This document shows positions 21,630-33,635 of a DNA stretch of 64,000 nucleotides, piece after piece (positions within the stretch are counted from its first letter, which is position 1; every line of letters begins with the position of its first letter). Origin of the DNA: Odobenus rosmarus divergens (Eukaryota; Chordata; Mammalia; Carnivora; Odobenidae). The position numbers and the translations under genes were made by a program. Location: the NCBI RefSeq assembly GCF_000321225.1, contig NW_004451649.1, positions 509,831-573,830 of the forward strand, written 5' to 3'. The notes beneath the pieces were generated by a model. That model was given only the letters and a program-made list of their open reading frames with translations. It did not search any database and was not told where the DNA came from.

Positions 21630-24600
21630 AAATACTATTACTAAGAAAAATTGTACACATTTGGTTGTACATGTGGATAATTTATAAAATAGAACTATTT
21701 ACAAAGGATGGTAATTTTTACTAATCTACCATATCTGCTTGTTAAATATGTTGGAAGAGACACCTAATCATTTTCTTATTTCTGTATTTACTGAGAGGGA
21801 AACAATTCTGATGGTGCTCACATGTCTGTAAGATTCCAACCAAAACTGTTCAGAAAAACAGAATGAAAACAACTGAAATTTATTGTTTTCTTTCCCAAAA
21901 GTTGCATCAGAGTCAAGAAGGTAAGGAAAGTGGTTCTTTTGAGAAAATATTTTAAAGTTATTTCCACAGCATCTTTTCCATTTTTTGTCCATGATTTGTG
22001 ACTTCAAAATCTGGAGGGTTTAAAAAATGCACATTTAATTTTTTTATTTTTTGCTACTGATTTTGGTCAAAGCATTCTTTAACAATTAAAAACATGTGAC
22101 TTTTAATCTACTGATCTATTCTTCTCAGACAACATAACAAGGTATCTTGCTTTCCAGATGTCTGAGACGGTGGTATGAAAAACAGGAGGGAGAAATCGAA
22201 GGACAAAGGTTAGCTCATATTGGGGTTTTTTCAAGAAGGTTCCAGTGTTGGCATGGGTGTATGCTATATCTACACCCTTTCAGTTATAAACCAGAGGCTC
22301 TGCAGTGAGGGTATTGTGAGTGTTCACATCTCTACCTGTCAACACTTCTGAAACCCTTTCAGCACTTCGTTTCTCAGTTTCCTCTTGATCAAAGCATGAC
22401 CTGCTCACTAAGGCTTTTATAAGATAATAATTTAATAACAAACTCTGAGCCTGAAGACAAAGGAAAAGACAGTTTAGGAGGCCACTGCTAATTTCCCTCC
22501 CAACATAATCAAATCAGTACAGCTATCCAGCCAGGACTCATAACCCTTAATAAGTCACTCTACTCGATTAAGAGAAATTGATTTTCCTCTACCGTGGATC
22601 ATAGTGATTATGATAAATATGGTATCTGCTGTTCATTGAGCCCCACCCCCCCAACCCTTTGCTGCCTGTGGCTATTTGTTTGCAAGGCGGCAGGTATACG
22701 GGCTAGAGGATGATGTGGTGTCATTAACTGCAGTTGGTATTAGTGCTTTGACAGCTGTGGAATTGAGTGGTTCCATAGATCAGCCTCGAAGCCAGTCCTA
22801 AGAGCCTTGTGCAGCAATTACACACTCTTGACAATAATACTGGCAGCCTTCAACACGAAAAACTCCTGCATCATGATTTTTAATTGTTGGCAATGATGGA
22901 ATTTAAACTGTAGTTTTATCAGATGAAAAGTTATGTGGGAGCCGAATAGCAACACGGTACTTTGTCAGAGTTCTAACTTGATCTTCTATTTGAAATCTGC
23001 TGTGGGTCTGTCTTAATTCTATCTCTACAATCAAATCTAGATTTCCAGATAACATGGCATCTTAAAATAATAACATTGGTTGCAGAAACTTGGGGCTTAG
23101 CTACCCTTCTGACCTTTCTCATACCTCACATGAAGGATCTTGAAGAGACTGATTGTATTTTAAATGATTTTCCATCTCTTTACTTCATGTGATAACTCTT
23201 GATACTCCATTTTAACATAAATGGGGGAATAAAGAAAAGGAAAGTATTCAGAGCAGACTTATAATTGCTGAGAATTCTCATATAAACTTTCTGTGTAGTA
23301 TGTGGAATGTTTGTTTCCAAAGTTAAACATTGTTCTTGATGTCAGAAAGGAATTTTATGTAGCACAATATACAGAGATAGTAGCAGTAATAAAGATGTGC
23401 TTTTTACTACTTTTCCTCTTTTTAAAGTATTTTGGGGTTGGGAGTTTGTGTACATGATTAGTTTCTGGCAGATACGTCATATTTCTGTGTTGTACACAGA
23501 ATATGGTATTACAGGGTGATGAATTCCAAAAGTGAAATGTTATTCTTAACTATGGCAGCAGTAAATGGATTATAAGAGATCTTCAAAATAAACCTCAGAG
23601 TTCTCTTCATAAAAAAATAGATTTTTTAAATTAAAATTTTATCTTAGCTTGAGTCAGACTTAGGATTTCTTAAAAATAAGCTTCATCATTAAATGCTAAT
23701 GTACTATTTTCCTTTAGGATGTGCTGAATTGTTGCTTCTTAATTGTTGTTCCTCTGGAGAATAATATATTCAAGTTGTATTAAGGAAAACTACTCTGTTT
23801 AATTCATATCTCCATATCTTTCACCTTTTTATGTAACTAAGAAAGGGCAAGAAAATGTGTTTTTTTCTAGTCTTAAAAATGCCTTGGTGAGTTTCACTTT
23901 ATTCTTGATGATATTACTAAAGAATCTACTGTTCTTTAAAGTAACTATTATTATGTTAACTTCTTAGCATTTCCCAAGGAAGGAAAGCCGTCACAATGGG
24001 ATTTAATTATAGGATATATATAATATCTTTAATTTTGCTTTTATTTGCATTTAACTTTTTGTGACTTGAGAAGGAACAAGCTAAATTATGATCAAAGTTG
24101 TTAAAACAGTGGCTCTACTCCCACCAGTTTTGGGGGCAGTTCTCCCCCTGTTATCCAGGGAGTTCTAATTGCACAGTCCAGTGAACACAAACAAGTCTGT
24201 GCTTAAGAGTAATGCTATAAATGGCTGCCTGTCCATAAGAGTCGATTGTCCGGTAAGGAAATGTGGAGATGTACTTTGCTCAGTCCTATATGCATAAGCT
24301 GAAAATTCAATGAATGAAATACAGCGCACAGTATTCAGAATTCTTTCTCTCTTAGAACTGGGCTCTCCCCATAACTACAGTGACCTTGACAGAGAAGGTC
24401 TCTGTGCCAGCTTCCAAGTAAAAGCAATTAAATTTAACAAAAAGTTTTAGCATTCACAGTATTCCAGACACCATGGAAAACTTGGAACACATAAAATGGC
24501 TTTCACACCCATTTGAATCTGACAGACTATCCTGAACTTTCCTTATTTCCCCTGATATTTCCCTTGCAGTGTACAGTTTCTTCTTTATTATAATAATGAT

Positions 24601-25065
24601 AGATTATTTGAAGATATTGTCCAATTCTCCAGGCCAATACCATAAGCACTTCTAATTTCTCTACTAGCTTTCATTTACTCTTCAATTTGTGCACTGAAAC
24701 ACACAAAATCTATTGAGCAACCACAGTCTCTTTTCATTGTCATTCTATTTTATGAAAATACAGTTAATTACTCATACTGTCAAGGATAGTACAATGCATC
24801 CTAGTGTCTACTGCATGCACTTAATTTACCAAACTACTTAAATATGGTTTATGGAACCTGTTCTCAATAATAATGTAGGTACCCTGACACTTTCAAGATA
24901 ATGACAAAATCATGAATGGAGTTCTTTTTGAATACAAACATGCAAACTGTTACAGAATCTTTTGTGTATCTAGTTTAGAATACTCCAAAACATATTTTCA
25001 TGGTAGAGATACAGCATGGACTATGATCAGCAGAAGAGAGAGACCACTCGTTATAGGAAGATGTT
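21630..25065. other. Unique sequence with conserved-looking segment
   Basis: This is a 3.4 kb interval with no recognised transposon. The sub-block 22621-22980 has fairly even composition, CpGs (for example 'aaggcggcaggtatacgggc', 'cagcctcgaagcc', 'gagccgaatagcaacacgg') and AATTA/TAATT motifs, as expected of conserved non-coding DNA. No open frame of note is present. Confidence 0.4.
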
Positions 25066-25083
25066 GATAAAAGGACTACAGTG

Positions 25084-25278
25084 GGGGCGCCTGGGTGGCT
25101 CAGTTGTTAAGCATCTACCTTCGGCTCAGGTCATGATCCTGGCATCCTGGGATCGAGCCCCGTGTCAGGCTTCCTGATCTGTGGGGAGCCTGATTCCCCC
25201 TCTCCCACTCCCCCTGCTTGTGTTCCTTCTCTCACTGTGTCTCTCTCTGCCAAATAAATAAATAAAATCTTTAAAAAA
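25084..25278 (+). mobile_element. SINEC, arctoid-type, with target-site duplication
   Basis: It runs from 'ggggcgcctgggtggctcagttgttaagc' to 'aaataaataaataaaatctt', with the arctoid middle 'ctctcccactccccctgcttgtgttcc'. The target duplication AAAAGGACTAC is at 25069-25079 and 25279-25289. Confidence 0.95.
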
Positions 25279-25887
25279 AAAAGGACTACTATGTGGAAGA
25301 AGGTTTAAAAACATTCCATGTGTGTATGTGTGTGTTTACCCCTTGTGTAATGTTCCATTTTAGTTCTAAGTCAACGGTATAACTAATAACGGAGATGAAA
25401 AGACTTGGAATGATTGTTTTTGTGTTCTGTTTGATGCCAGAAAGTGGCCACGAGCAAGCAAGTAAAATGTGGAGTAACAGGAACAATTGCAGAGCTTAAG
25501 GAGGCTTAGCCAATTGTAGGCTTCCACTCTTTGCAAGGAGAAAACATATGCGTGGATACAAGGTTGGAAGTGTCTGGCTATAAAGCAAGAAAAATGTCTA
25601 GGTCTGTGTTGAGTAGTACAAGGGTGTTGATGCCATTGAACTGTGTTTAAAATTATTTGTGAAATGAGAATTTATTATAAAATTATATTCTAAAGGAAAA
25701 ATGGTCAGGAGCAATCTGAGCAGTTCTAACCTCCGAATCTATAGGAAATGTGTTTGAGTAGAGGACAGACAAAAAGAGCAGTAGAGGAAAATGTTGAAAG
25801 TCCACATTTCAGTTGTCCTCAGGAGTTAGTCTATTCTCAAGAGTATGGAATGAAGACAATCTGCTTCCCACAGCCCCGATGCAAAAA

Positions 25888-25910
25888 AAAAATATATATA
25901 TATATATACA
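25888..25910. repeat. A-run plus (TA)n
   Basis: 'aaaaaaaatatatatatatat' is seen directly. Confidence 0.75.
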
Positions 25911-27514
25911 TGAAAAATTTTAGGTACATACGAACAATTTCCTGGTGTTACAAACCTGGTATTAGACAAAGAAATCTTCTGAATATTTTAATAAAATAAA
26001 AAAAATCTTTCATGTATTTAATGCCATTAATATACTCCATTCACATTTTGAAATTATTGAATTTTAGATCCAGTAATAGACTGCCCTCGGAAGAGTACTT
26101 CAAACCAAAATTTACCTAGGGTGTATTACTACTGAGCAGCCTTGCAATCAGATATGCCAACATTTTAAGAGCTTAACAATGAAGATACGATTTACTGCCT
26201 AAAGTTTGTTTTTGAATCCTGCATCAACTTGAGTGATTTGGGAGTGTGGTTGTATGAGGCAGATTTGAAACCAGTTCAAATAACTTAACAGTTCTGAGCT
26301 GTAAAGATCAACACAGCCTCCCAGCAGAATGCTCCTTCAGAGTACGTCAGTATTAATGCTATGTTGCACTTTCCAGTACAGCTTTGAGTTCCTGTCGGCC
26401 ATGTCTTCTGTGCTCAGACTCTAAAAAGACCTCTCATCCCCACTTTCTTGGAAGTTGGACAGCTGCCCAAGTAGCAGCTGCCTCTCTAGTCACTTTTCTT
26501 CCCCTTGTTTTGATAATTATGAGCAAAGGTCAATCACTTTCCCATCAAGGCAAATCCTGACAACGCCACATGTCAGAGCCTAAGTTATAGATGGCATGCT
26601 TGTCAACATCAAGAAACTGGGAGTATATCTTTACTTCCTCATGACCAGCTGAAAGTCAGAACCCTACAGAAAACCGGAGGCGGGAGGGGATGAAGGAAGG
26701 GTGGCTGTGTGCCCTGCCTTTGTCAACTGCAGATATATGGTTCTGGGGAGATTTTGTAACTTTAAGCTCCACAAATGGACAATTACATTCCGCTTGTTAA
26801 ACATGGACTATGAGCACCCTGACGGAATGCAAATGCTTCTGTTAAGAGCGTGACCTTGTAGTGCCTTAGATGGAGAGGCTTTAGTTTTATTGTGGCGTTT
26901 TTTCCTGAACCCAGCTTAGTTTTCCAGAGGAAGATGAAATGTTTTAAAGCTGAGAGGGGAGCAAAGAATGCTTTTTTTTATAACTGGATTCTGGGGGAAC
27001 GAATAATTTGGCTAAGACCATTATAGGGATAAAGATACACAGCTCTGTTCACTAAAGATTGAAGGGGTAAGGAGAGAGTTATTTCCTTCATATAATAAAT
27101 TTGATATTAAATTTGCACTGCTCAGATTAAGTCAGGGATTCATTTACATTTAATTATGCAATACCTCCCAGTCTCCATGGAATCAGTATTCATATAAATA
27201 TGCATTATTGAGTCTGCTGGTAACTGACACTGAAAACATAAAGACAGCAGATCACAAATGCATCAGCAATGGAGAGTTTGTGCTCGAATGGCCATTGGGT
27301 ATTAGAATTCCTGCACTCCTGTCAACATGTGAGTCTAGCACAGGTTCAGGTGTCCCAGCACTTTAATGTAAGAGAATATGGTGGGAGGTTAAAATGGGGT
27401 GCTTTTCTTTATACAATCAAATATTTTCCTAAAATTCTTTGCGTCACCTTTTATAAATACTCTAAAGACTTTCTGTTGGAAGAAACATCTATAGAAACTC
27501 CACTTTCTCTTCTT
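25911..27514. other. Unique sequence, conserved-looking, no gene
   Basis: No transposon is recognised. From about 26200 to 27240 the sequence has moderate GC, several CpGs ('aaaaccggaggcgggaggggatg' near 26673) and transcription-factor-like words: an octamer ATGCAAAT at 26827-26834, TTTAATTATGCAAT near 27150 and ATATGCAT near 27199. Frames in it (27269-27523) show no protein signature. Confidence 0.4.
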
Positions 27515-27529
27515 AGGAGGTAATAAATC

Positions 27530-27726
27530 CTAGGACACCTGGGTGGCTCAGTCGGTTAAGCGTCTGTCTGCCTTTGGCTCAGGTCATGATCCCGGGGTCC
27601 TGGGATGGAGCTCTGAGTTGGGCTCCCTGCTCAGCAGGGAGTCTACTTCTCCCTCTCCCTCTGCCCCGCCCCCCCATTCATGCTCTCTCTCTCTCTCTCT
27701 CAAAATGAATAAAATCTTAAAAAAAA
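27530..27726 (+). mobile_element. SINEC with target-site duplication
   Basis: The head is 'taggacacctgggtggctcagtcggttaagc', followed by 'catgatcccggggtcctggg', a CT-rich middle with a C-run, and the tail 'aaaatgaataaaatctt'. The target duplication AGGAGGTAATAAATC (27515-27529) is matched by AGAAGGTAATAAATC (27727-27741), 14 of 15 identical. Confidence 0.95.
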
Positions 27727-27744
27727 AGAAGGTAATAAATCTTT

Positions 27745-29895
27745 CTGCACAGTGAATCATTACTTGCCAAGTCACTGTGCTGCACATCTTAAACTTACAC
27801 AGTGCTGAATGCCAATTATATCTCAAAAAAAAAAAAAATTTCCCTCCTCACTTCTCACTTGTTTAAATCAAAATTTGTATTTACCGTATCCTATGAGTGT
27901 TAGGTAGTGAGTTACCTACAGGTATGCTGTGATAAATTGTCAGTGGGACGTTCGCTTTCAGGATGAAAGAAACCATCACTTTCCCAGAAAGTTATGACCC
28001 AATGTGCCACTTCAGGATTAAAAAGAAAGTGTGTTGTGTAGTTCCTGAAATGCATAAATCTAACCTAATCTTAGAGCGAGTCCTATTTATGTCAGATTCT
28101 TAAGAATTAAAGTCTGTATAGAAATGTAATGAGTTATAGGTATATATTTCTATGTTCTGGCCAAACAGCACTTGCTCTTTCTTTATATACTAAAGTGAAA
28201 TATATAAGCCTCTCATAATAGATATATTTATTTTATCATCAGTCATTGTTCTTAGACATATATGTCTTCAGACAGAATGATACGTTCTTGCAGACCCTGT
28301 TGAGGACCATCGCTTTTTCTTCTTCTCTATGCCCTGTTGCTTACATTCCAGTTGTTCACCTTTCTTGATACCTCCAAGAAAGGAGTCAAAGACTGAAAAA
28401 TACACAGGTGTTTTGTCACTTTTTTTTTGTCCCCTCCTCAGCTATTCATTATGGTAATGGTACTTTGTGATGTGCAATTTCTGGATTTATGACCCATTCT
28501 CGATAAGCGTGAATCTGGACTGCGTGTGCATCTTTGATAAGGTTCTAATTGGATAGCAGTGACCTTTCTGAATGTAATTCAGGGAGGAAGATTAAAAAGC
28601 AGTCCAGGAAGTGACAGGTTTGGGACAATAACGTATGAATTCGGCTCTGCTGGCAGGCAAGAGATGTAAGCCGTGATAAATTAGAGGCAGACCGAACAGG
28701 CTTACTGAATGATTTTTCATTTCTGAGGCATCGTTGGGTAAAACTCTATTGCAGAAATTGTGCTAACACCACTATATCCACCTACTCTTACGTTATACTA
28801 CTTGTTTACCGATTGGAAAAGCTGCAAATTATTCAGCTAATGTACTTCCAAATGACTGAAGAGCATATACTCAATTAAAAGTAGTCTCCAGTTAGCGCAC
28901 TTCTGCAGTCTTATGAATTGAAAGTTGCTGAGTGTTTGGAAGAGAGCCACCAAAACTTAGAAAAATCTCTCTGACTCTCTTTCACCTTCATTCCTTCCAT
29001 TTGTGACATCTGTATCTAAAGCCTATTAGAAATATCCATGTGTGTATACATAGTCAGATCCTGAGATCACCTTTATCCAATTTTAAATATTTAAGTTTAA
29101 ATTTAAAATTAAATTTGCAGATGGATTCTAAAAGATAATTTAGTCAAGAAACAATAGTCTTATAGTTGACAGTCAACTCTTAATATATCATTCATTTTGA
29201 ATATATAGGGGGAATATACCTGTTTACACAAGTATATTTAATTATATACTTAAAGGATAAGAACACCCACACTCACATGCAAACACATATATGTCTTCAG
29301 AGAAAGCTAGATTGAGATTTTTTTTTTCTTCCAAGGTGACACTTTTCTTGAGGAATGCCAGTATGTGACAATCTAATCTTAAGTCTATTACTCTAAGAGA
29401 AATGCTAGTAAAATAGAATTAACTTGTTAAAAAGGAGAAATGGTAAAGTCTGAAAGGTAGCTTTGTCAGATGATTTTGTGATGTCTGCCTTCTGTGCTAC
29501 TGGAGCCTATTTCTTATATACGTGGAACACAAAATAAATTGTCCCAGTGGCAGGCAAGCCAGTTCTCGGGCTACCCTACCAGGATTAATGGAGGGAGAAG
29601 TTCTGTCCCTAACTTCCTCCTCACACTTGGGTGCCTTCAAGGAGCACAGGGTCTATCAGTTCTCTATTTGCTTTAAAAGGGAGCATTCTGCAGCTTGCCA
29701 TCAGAGTAAGGGAAGGCAGCTACCTTTTTTCAGGGCTTGAGGTGGGTCAAATGCCAGGCTAAGCCCATGCAGAATTGCATTCTGGCCTCAGCATAGCTCA
29801 GTGTGGTGTGTTTTTCCAGATGGGAAGGGTGTTCCCCAACACTCAGCACAGGGCTTGTCCCCCAGCAGTCACTAGGCAAGTGGAAAACAAAATGA
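27745..29895. other. Unique sequence, conserved-looking segment, no gene
   Basis: The block 28480-28770 has even composition with CpGs ('ctcgataagcgtgaatc', 'aataacgtatgaattcggctctg', 'gtaagccgtgataaatt') and no recognised repeat. Elsewhere the DNA is AT-rich and unremarkable. Short frames near 29494-29740 show no motif. Confidence 0.4.
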
Positions 29896-29897
29896 GT

Positions 29898-29980
29898 AAG
29901 GCCATGGAAAATGAAGTAATTCACCTAAAGTTACACTATTCGAAATCTGGCAAAACCAAATTTGAATCTGGGCTGTGTAT
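29898..29980 (-). mobile_element. MIR fragment, degenerate
   Basis: 'aatgaagtaattcacctaaagttacactattcgaaatctggcaaaaccaaatttgaatctggg' follows the antisense MIR core (GAGGTTAAGTAACTTGCCCAAGGTCACACAGCTAGTAAGTGGCAGAGCCAGGATTTGAACCCAGG). Confidence 0.55.
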
Positions 29981-30059
29981 CTTAACACAAGCAAGCAACA
30001 AAAGCAAATTTCTAACTGTAATACCTTAGGGCAGTTCTGCAGTTCACCTCCCTGACACC

Positions 30060-30135
30060 ATTTTTTTTAACAACAACTTTTTGAGATACCTGACATACCA
30101 CGCAATTCATCCACTTAAAGTGCTAGATGTCACTT
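30060..30135 (-). mobile_element. L1M 3' end scrap
   Basis: 'aactttttgagatacctgacataccacgcaattcatccacttaaagtg' is a diverged antisense L1M terminus (TTATTGAGATATAATTCACATACCATACAATTCACCCATTTAAAGTG). Confidence 0.65.
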
Positions 30136-30487
30136 TATATTTTATAACTGTTATAAGATCTGTATGACACACTGCCTGCTTCAGCTGTATTTAATACTTG
30201 TGGACCAAAGGCTTGTTTGTTTTTAACCAAATAAATACAGTAGGAAGTAAAGCATATTATCCCCACTTCAATCCAATATTATGTATTTTTGCTAAATTCT
30301 TGGATACATAATATTGGTATTCTTCCAGAATTACTCTGACATTCATTTCCTGTCCATTTTTCTTTTCATAGTCACTATTCTGGTATCCTCCTATGACAGA
30401 CACTGGCCTATTCCTAGAAATACTTATTCATACCCTTTCTAGAGTTTTTGCTACTCCATTTCATGCTATAAACTTACTGACAATTTA

Positions 30488-30680
30488 GGGTGCCTGGGTG
30501 GCTCGGTTGTTCAGCGTCTGCCTACGGCTCGGGTCATGGTCCCAGGGTCCTGGGATCGAGCCCTGCATCGGGCTCCCTGCTCGGCGGGAAGCCTGCTTCT
30601 CCCTCTCCCACTCCCCCTGCTTGTGTTCCCTCTCTCTCTGTGTCTCTCTCTGTCAAATAAATAAAATCTTTAAAAAAAAA
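30488..30680 (+). mobile_element. SINEC, arctoid-type
   Basis: The copy is full length from 'ggtgcctgggtggctcggttgttcagc' to 'caaataaataaaatctt' plus an A-run, with the arctoid middle. The left flank AAACTTACTGACAATTTA (30470-30487) and the right flank AAACTTACAATTTA (30681-30694) differ by a 4-base gap, so one copy of the target duplication has gained or lost four bases. Confidence 0.95.
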
Positions 30681-31179
30681 AAACTTACAATTTATTGTCA
30701 TGAAAAATATACTTTCTCCTTGACACTTTCCATAAAGCACATTGTCTGTCAGATTAAGTTAAAAAGAAAGACCAACCTTCAGTGATTGACTGTGAATGCC
30801 ATGCATCATCTGATCCCACTTTATTTATGAAACCCTTTTACTTCATAATTTCTATTAGGAAATGGCTCTCTATGTAGACCAAACCCCTAATTTCTCACTT
30901 ATTGTTAATGTTTATTTCTGACTCTATGCTTCTTCTTGTTTAACCAGATTACCTTTCATTTTCTTTCTCTTAAATGTGGCCTACAATAAAAATTAAATAG
31001 TAGTTCCTATATCAAGACGTACTCTCCCACAAATCCATTATCTTGACCCCTCTGCCTTGAAGTCTCATTGAACTTAGTTTTTTTCACATAATTTAACTCT
31101 TGATAATTAATGGTCTCATCAGTTTTCTTCATGAGTATTTCATATGTGAACATGTTGCCTCTCTAAAAATTTTAAATTT

Positions 31180-31390
31180 ATTTTTCTTTTAAGATTTATT
31201 TATTTATTTTAGAGGGAGAGAAAGCTCATGAGTGGAAGGAGGGGCAGAGGGAGAGAGAAAGAGAGAATCTCAAGCAGACTCCTGACTGAGCATGGAGCCC
31301 GATATGAGGCTCCATCCCAGGGCCCTGAGATTATAACCTGAGCCAAAATCAAGAGCCAGCCACTTAACCGACTGAGCCACCCAGGTACCC
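31180..31390 (-). mobile_element. SINEC, older subtype, left half of inverted pair
   Basis: The minus-strand head GGGTACCTGGGTGGCTCAGTC is near 31390. The body has the old-type 'tcttgattttggctcagg' variant. Flanks CTAAAAATTTTAAATTT (31163-31179) and CTAAAAATTTAAAAATT (31391-31407) form an imperfect AT-rich target duplication. The next SINE starts 27 bp away in the opposite orientation. Confidence 0.93.
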
Positions 31391-31417
31391 CTAAAAATTT
31401 AAAAATTCTTAAGAACA

Positions 31418-31609
31418 GGGGCACCTGGGTGGCTCAGTTGTTAAGCGTCTGCCTTCGGCTCAGGTCATGGTCCCAGGGTCCTGGGATCGAGCCCCCCATC
31501 AGGCTCCCTGCTCTGCAGGAAGCCTACTTCTCCCTCTCCCACTCCCCCTGCTTGTGTTCCCTCTCTCGCTGTGTCTCTCTCTGTCAAATAAATAAAATCT
31601 TTAAAAAAA
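31418..31609 (+). mobile_element. SINEC, arctoid-type, right half of inverted pair
   Basis: It runs from 'ggggcacctgggtggctcagttgttaagc' to 'caaataaataaaatctt' plus A-run. The target duplication AATTCTTAAGAAC (31404-31416) is matched by AATTCGTAAGAAC (31610-31622), 12 of 13 identical. It inserted right beside the older minus-strand copy. Confidence 0.95.
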
Positions 31610-31624
31610 AATTCGTAAGAACTT

Positions 31625-33224
31625 GTTTTATGTATGATTTCTTCATGGCAACTTTCTTCCCAGCATGTTCTACTGAAAAAATGACACTGTGTTTTTACTT
31701 GTGTATATTATACATAAATATTCATGTACATAACCTTGTTGGAAAAGAAAATAAAAGATTAACACAATTTATGTAAACTTTGCAAATGTCAATGAAATAT
31801 TGAATAAAATATAGTAATATTTGGCTTTACAGATGAAATGATGACAAGATATATGGCTCTGGAATTCTAGTATGAAGTTGTATTACTAGTTTTTAGGAAG
31901 TATAAAAAGCTAACTGGGGGAAGGAGGTGGAAGAAAGTAGAATTTCCATCAATGGAAGTAAGAATTTTTATTAATTCCAAGATGTAAGCTTTATGATAAA
32001 CTTAGCTATATTTTGTTCTCAATCAGGGTCAGGCCTCAAATATAAAAGATAGTGTGAGCCTGTGAAGTAATTATTTATTAATACCTTCTCAGTAGAGCTT
32101 GGTGATAAAAATGGGCAGTAGACACTTCTCTGAGTTTGTTTTGTCTTATTTTAATCTATCAAAACGTAAAAATATGGATCACTGTATATTTATCTTTTGC
32201 CATTTGCTTTTAAATATTAATATTGTAAATAATTAAGTCACTTGGATTCGCACTGAAAATGAATAAGAGAAATTTGTTGGCTTCAATAGTTTAGAGTCCA
32301 GCATGGCCACAATAGAGATCTGAAGAGTGACTGGTGCAGCTTAGCTGGATGAACATGTGCTCTGTGGATTAGGTGGAGACTGCATATCTCTAGGAACTAA
32401 GGAAATCAAACACAGAAGTTCTATAAGTAAAAAGTGTTCATCCTCTCTTGATCTCTTAATAAGTATTGAGATAAAATAGCATGGATACGGATTCAAGGGA
32501 GACATGTTTGATAATTGAACATTTTGGCCATAATGATTATGGTTACAAAAAATATGTTTAATTTTCTAAGATATTACTGTGATTCTTGTAACTAATTTTC
32601 TAAAGGGGAAATACTGTGTTGTAGATTATATACGTTTATAAGGCGTATAAATAAAAATATCTAAATTGCTTTATAAGTTAAGGGAGACACTATTTAAAAA
32701 TGTCAATAAAACACTGCATAACTTTTATGTGTTTCAAAGTATTCCCACATGCTTTAACTATGGGCAAACTATAGAACCATGATGGATCTTTTAAAATTAA
32801 ATAACAAGGTGGCATTTTTCATGGTGTAAGAAGATCATTTTTATGGCTCTATCCCCCCCATCATCAACTGAATGTGATAATTGATGAAGAGACCTGAAAT
32901 AAATATAGCATAAACTTGTGTGAACGTGTTGATAGAAAAGATGGCTTCTACGTATACAATAAACAACCTGACAACAGTCTCGGTTTCTAATTAATACTTG
33001 CTCATTGTTAAAAATGATTTAAAAATCTGACAGCATGCTTCTCCATTTGTTTGTGTGTAAAGTGTGCCATTATTGCTGTTCCTTGAACATTTCTGAGGAA
33101 TGTCAGGCATGGTTTGGGACTTTGGGTGTCTTTAAGTTTCTGAGATAACTCACGTACCGATCTGCTGAAGGTAGTGATTAGAAAGCACAGGCTGCTGCTG
33201 TTCAGGTCATCTAAAATTTTCCTT
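31625..33224. other. Unrecognised AT-rich sequence
   Basis: No repeat family or gene is supported. GC content rises toward the right end. Confidence 0.35.
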
Positions 33225-33635
33225 CCTTCTACTTAAGTGTTACGGGGTAGAGCTCTTCTAGGAGCTGCAGACTCCCAGCCTGCTGCCACGTCAAGAAGCC
33301 AGAGAAATCAAAGAGCCACCTACTGACCCTCCCCATTGTCTGGGCTTGTCGTCTTCTATCAGTGGTGTGCCACAGTCAGCGAGCTACACATGTACCTCCT
33401 GCCTGCTCCGGGTTTGGCAGCCCCCTGATCCCTGCACCTGTTTGCTTATACATGAGCTGTGCATGTTTGAATTTAAATAGACGCAGGGGGGTGGAGCGAG
33501 GGGGGAGGGGCGAGCCTCTGTCAGAAGCGGTTCATTACTGCCTGCAGAAGAGCCAAAACCAGCTTGTAGGGAGATGGGGAGGCATGATCAGACAGTATTG
33601 GTTGACACAAGATGAGTTTTCTCTGTGGGAATAAT
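33225..33635. other. GC-richer, CpG-containing island of unique DNA
   Basis: By eye this is the most GC-rich non-repeat stretch of the window, with CpGs at 'gttacggggtag', 'gccacgtcaag', 'ttgtcgtcttc', 'cagcgagc', 'ctccgggtttgg', 'tagacgcagggg', 'ggagcgagg' and 'aggggcgagcc'. A TTTAAATA box at about 33473-33480 stands just upstream of 'gacgcaggggggtggagcg' and 'ggaggggcgagcc', which contains a GC-box-like core. A plus frame of 90 codons (33362-33634) spans it but has no recognisable domain. It could be a promoter, enhancer or first exon, or simply GC-richer DNA. I cannot decide from sequence alone. Confidence 0.4.

Noticed and set aside
30498..31776. Plus frames of 95 and 115 codons (30498-30785, 31429-31776) with similar N-termini
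   Set aside because: Both are translations of SINEC copies (the CLRLGSWSQGPGIEP-type reading comes from the SINE head). The similarity reflects shared repeat, not a gene family.
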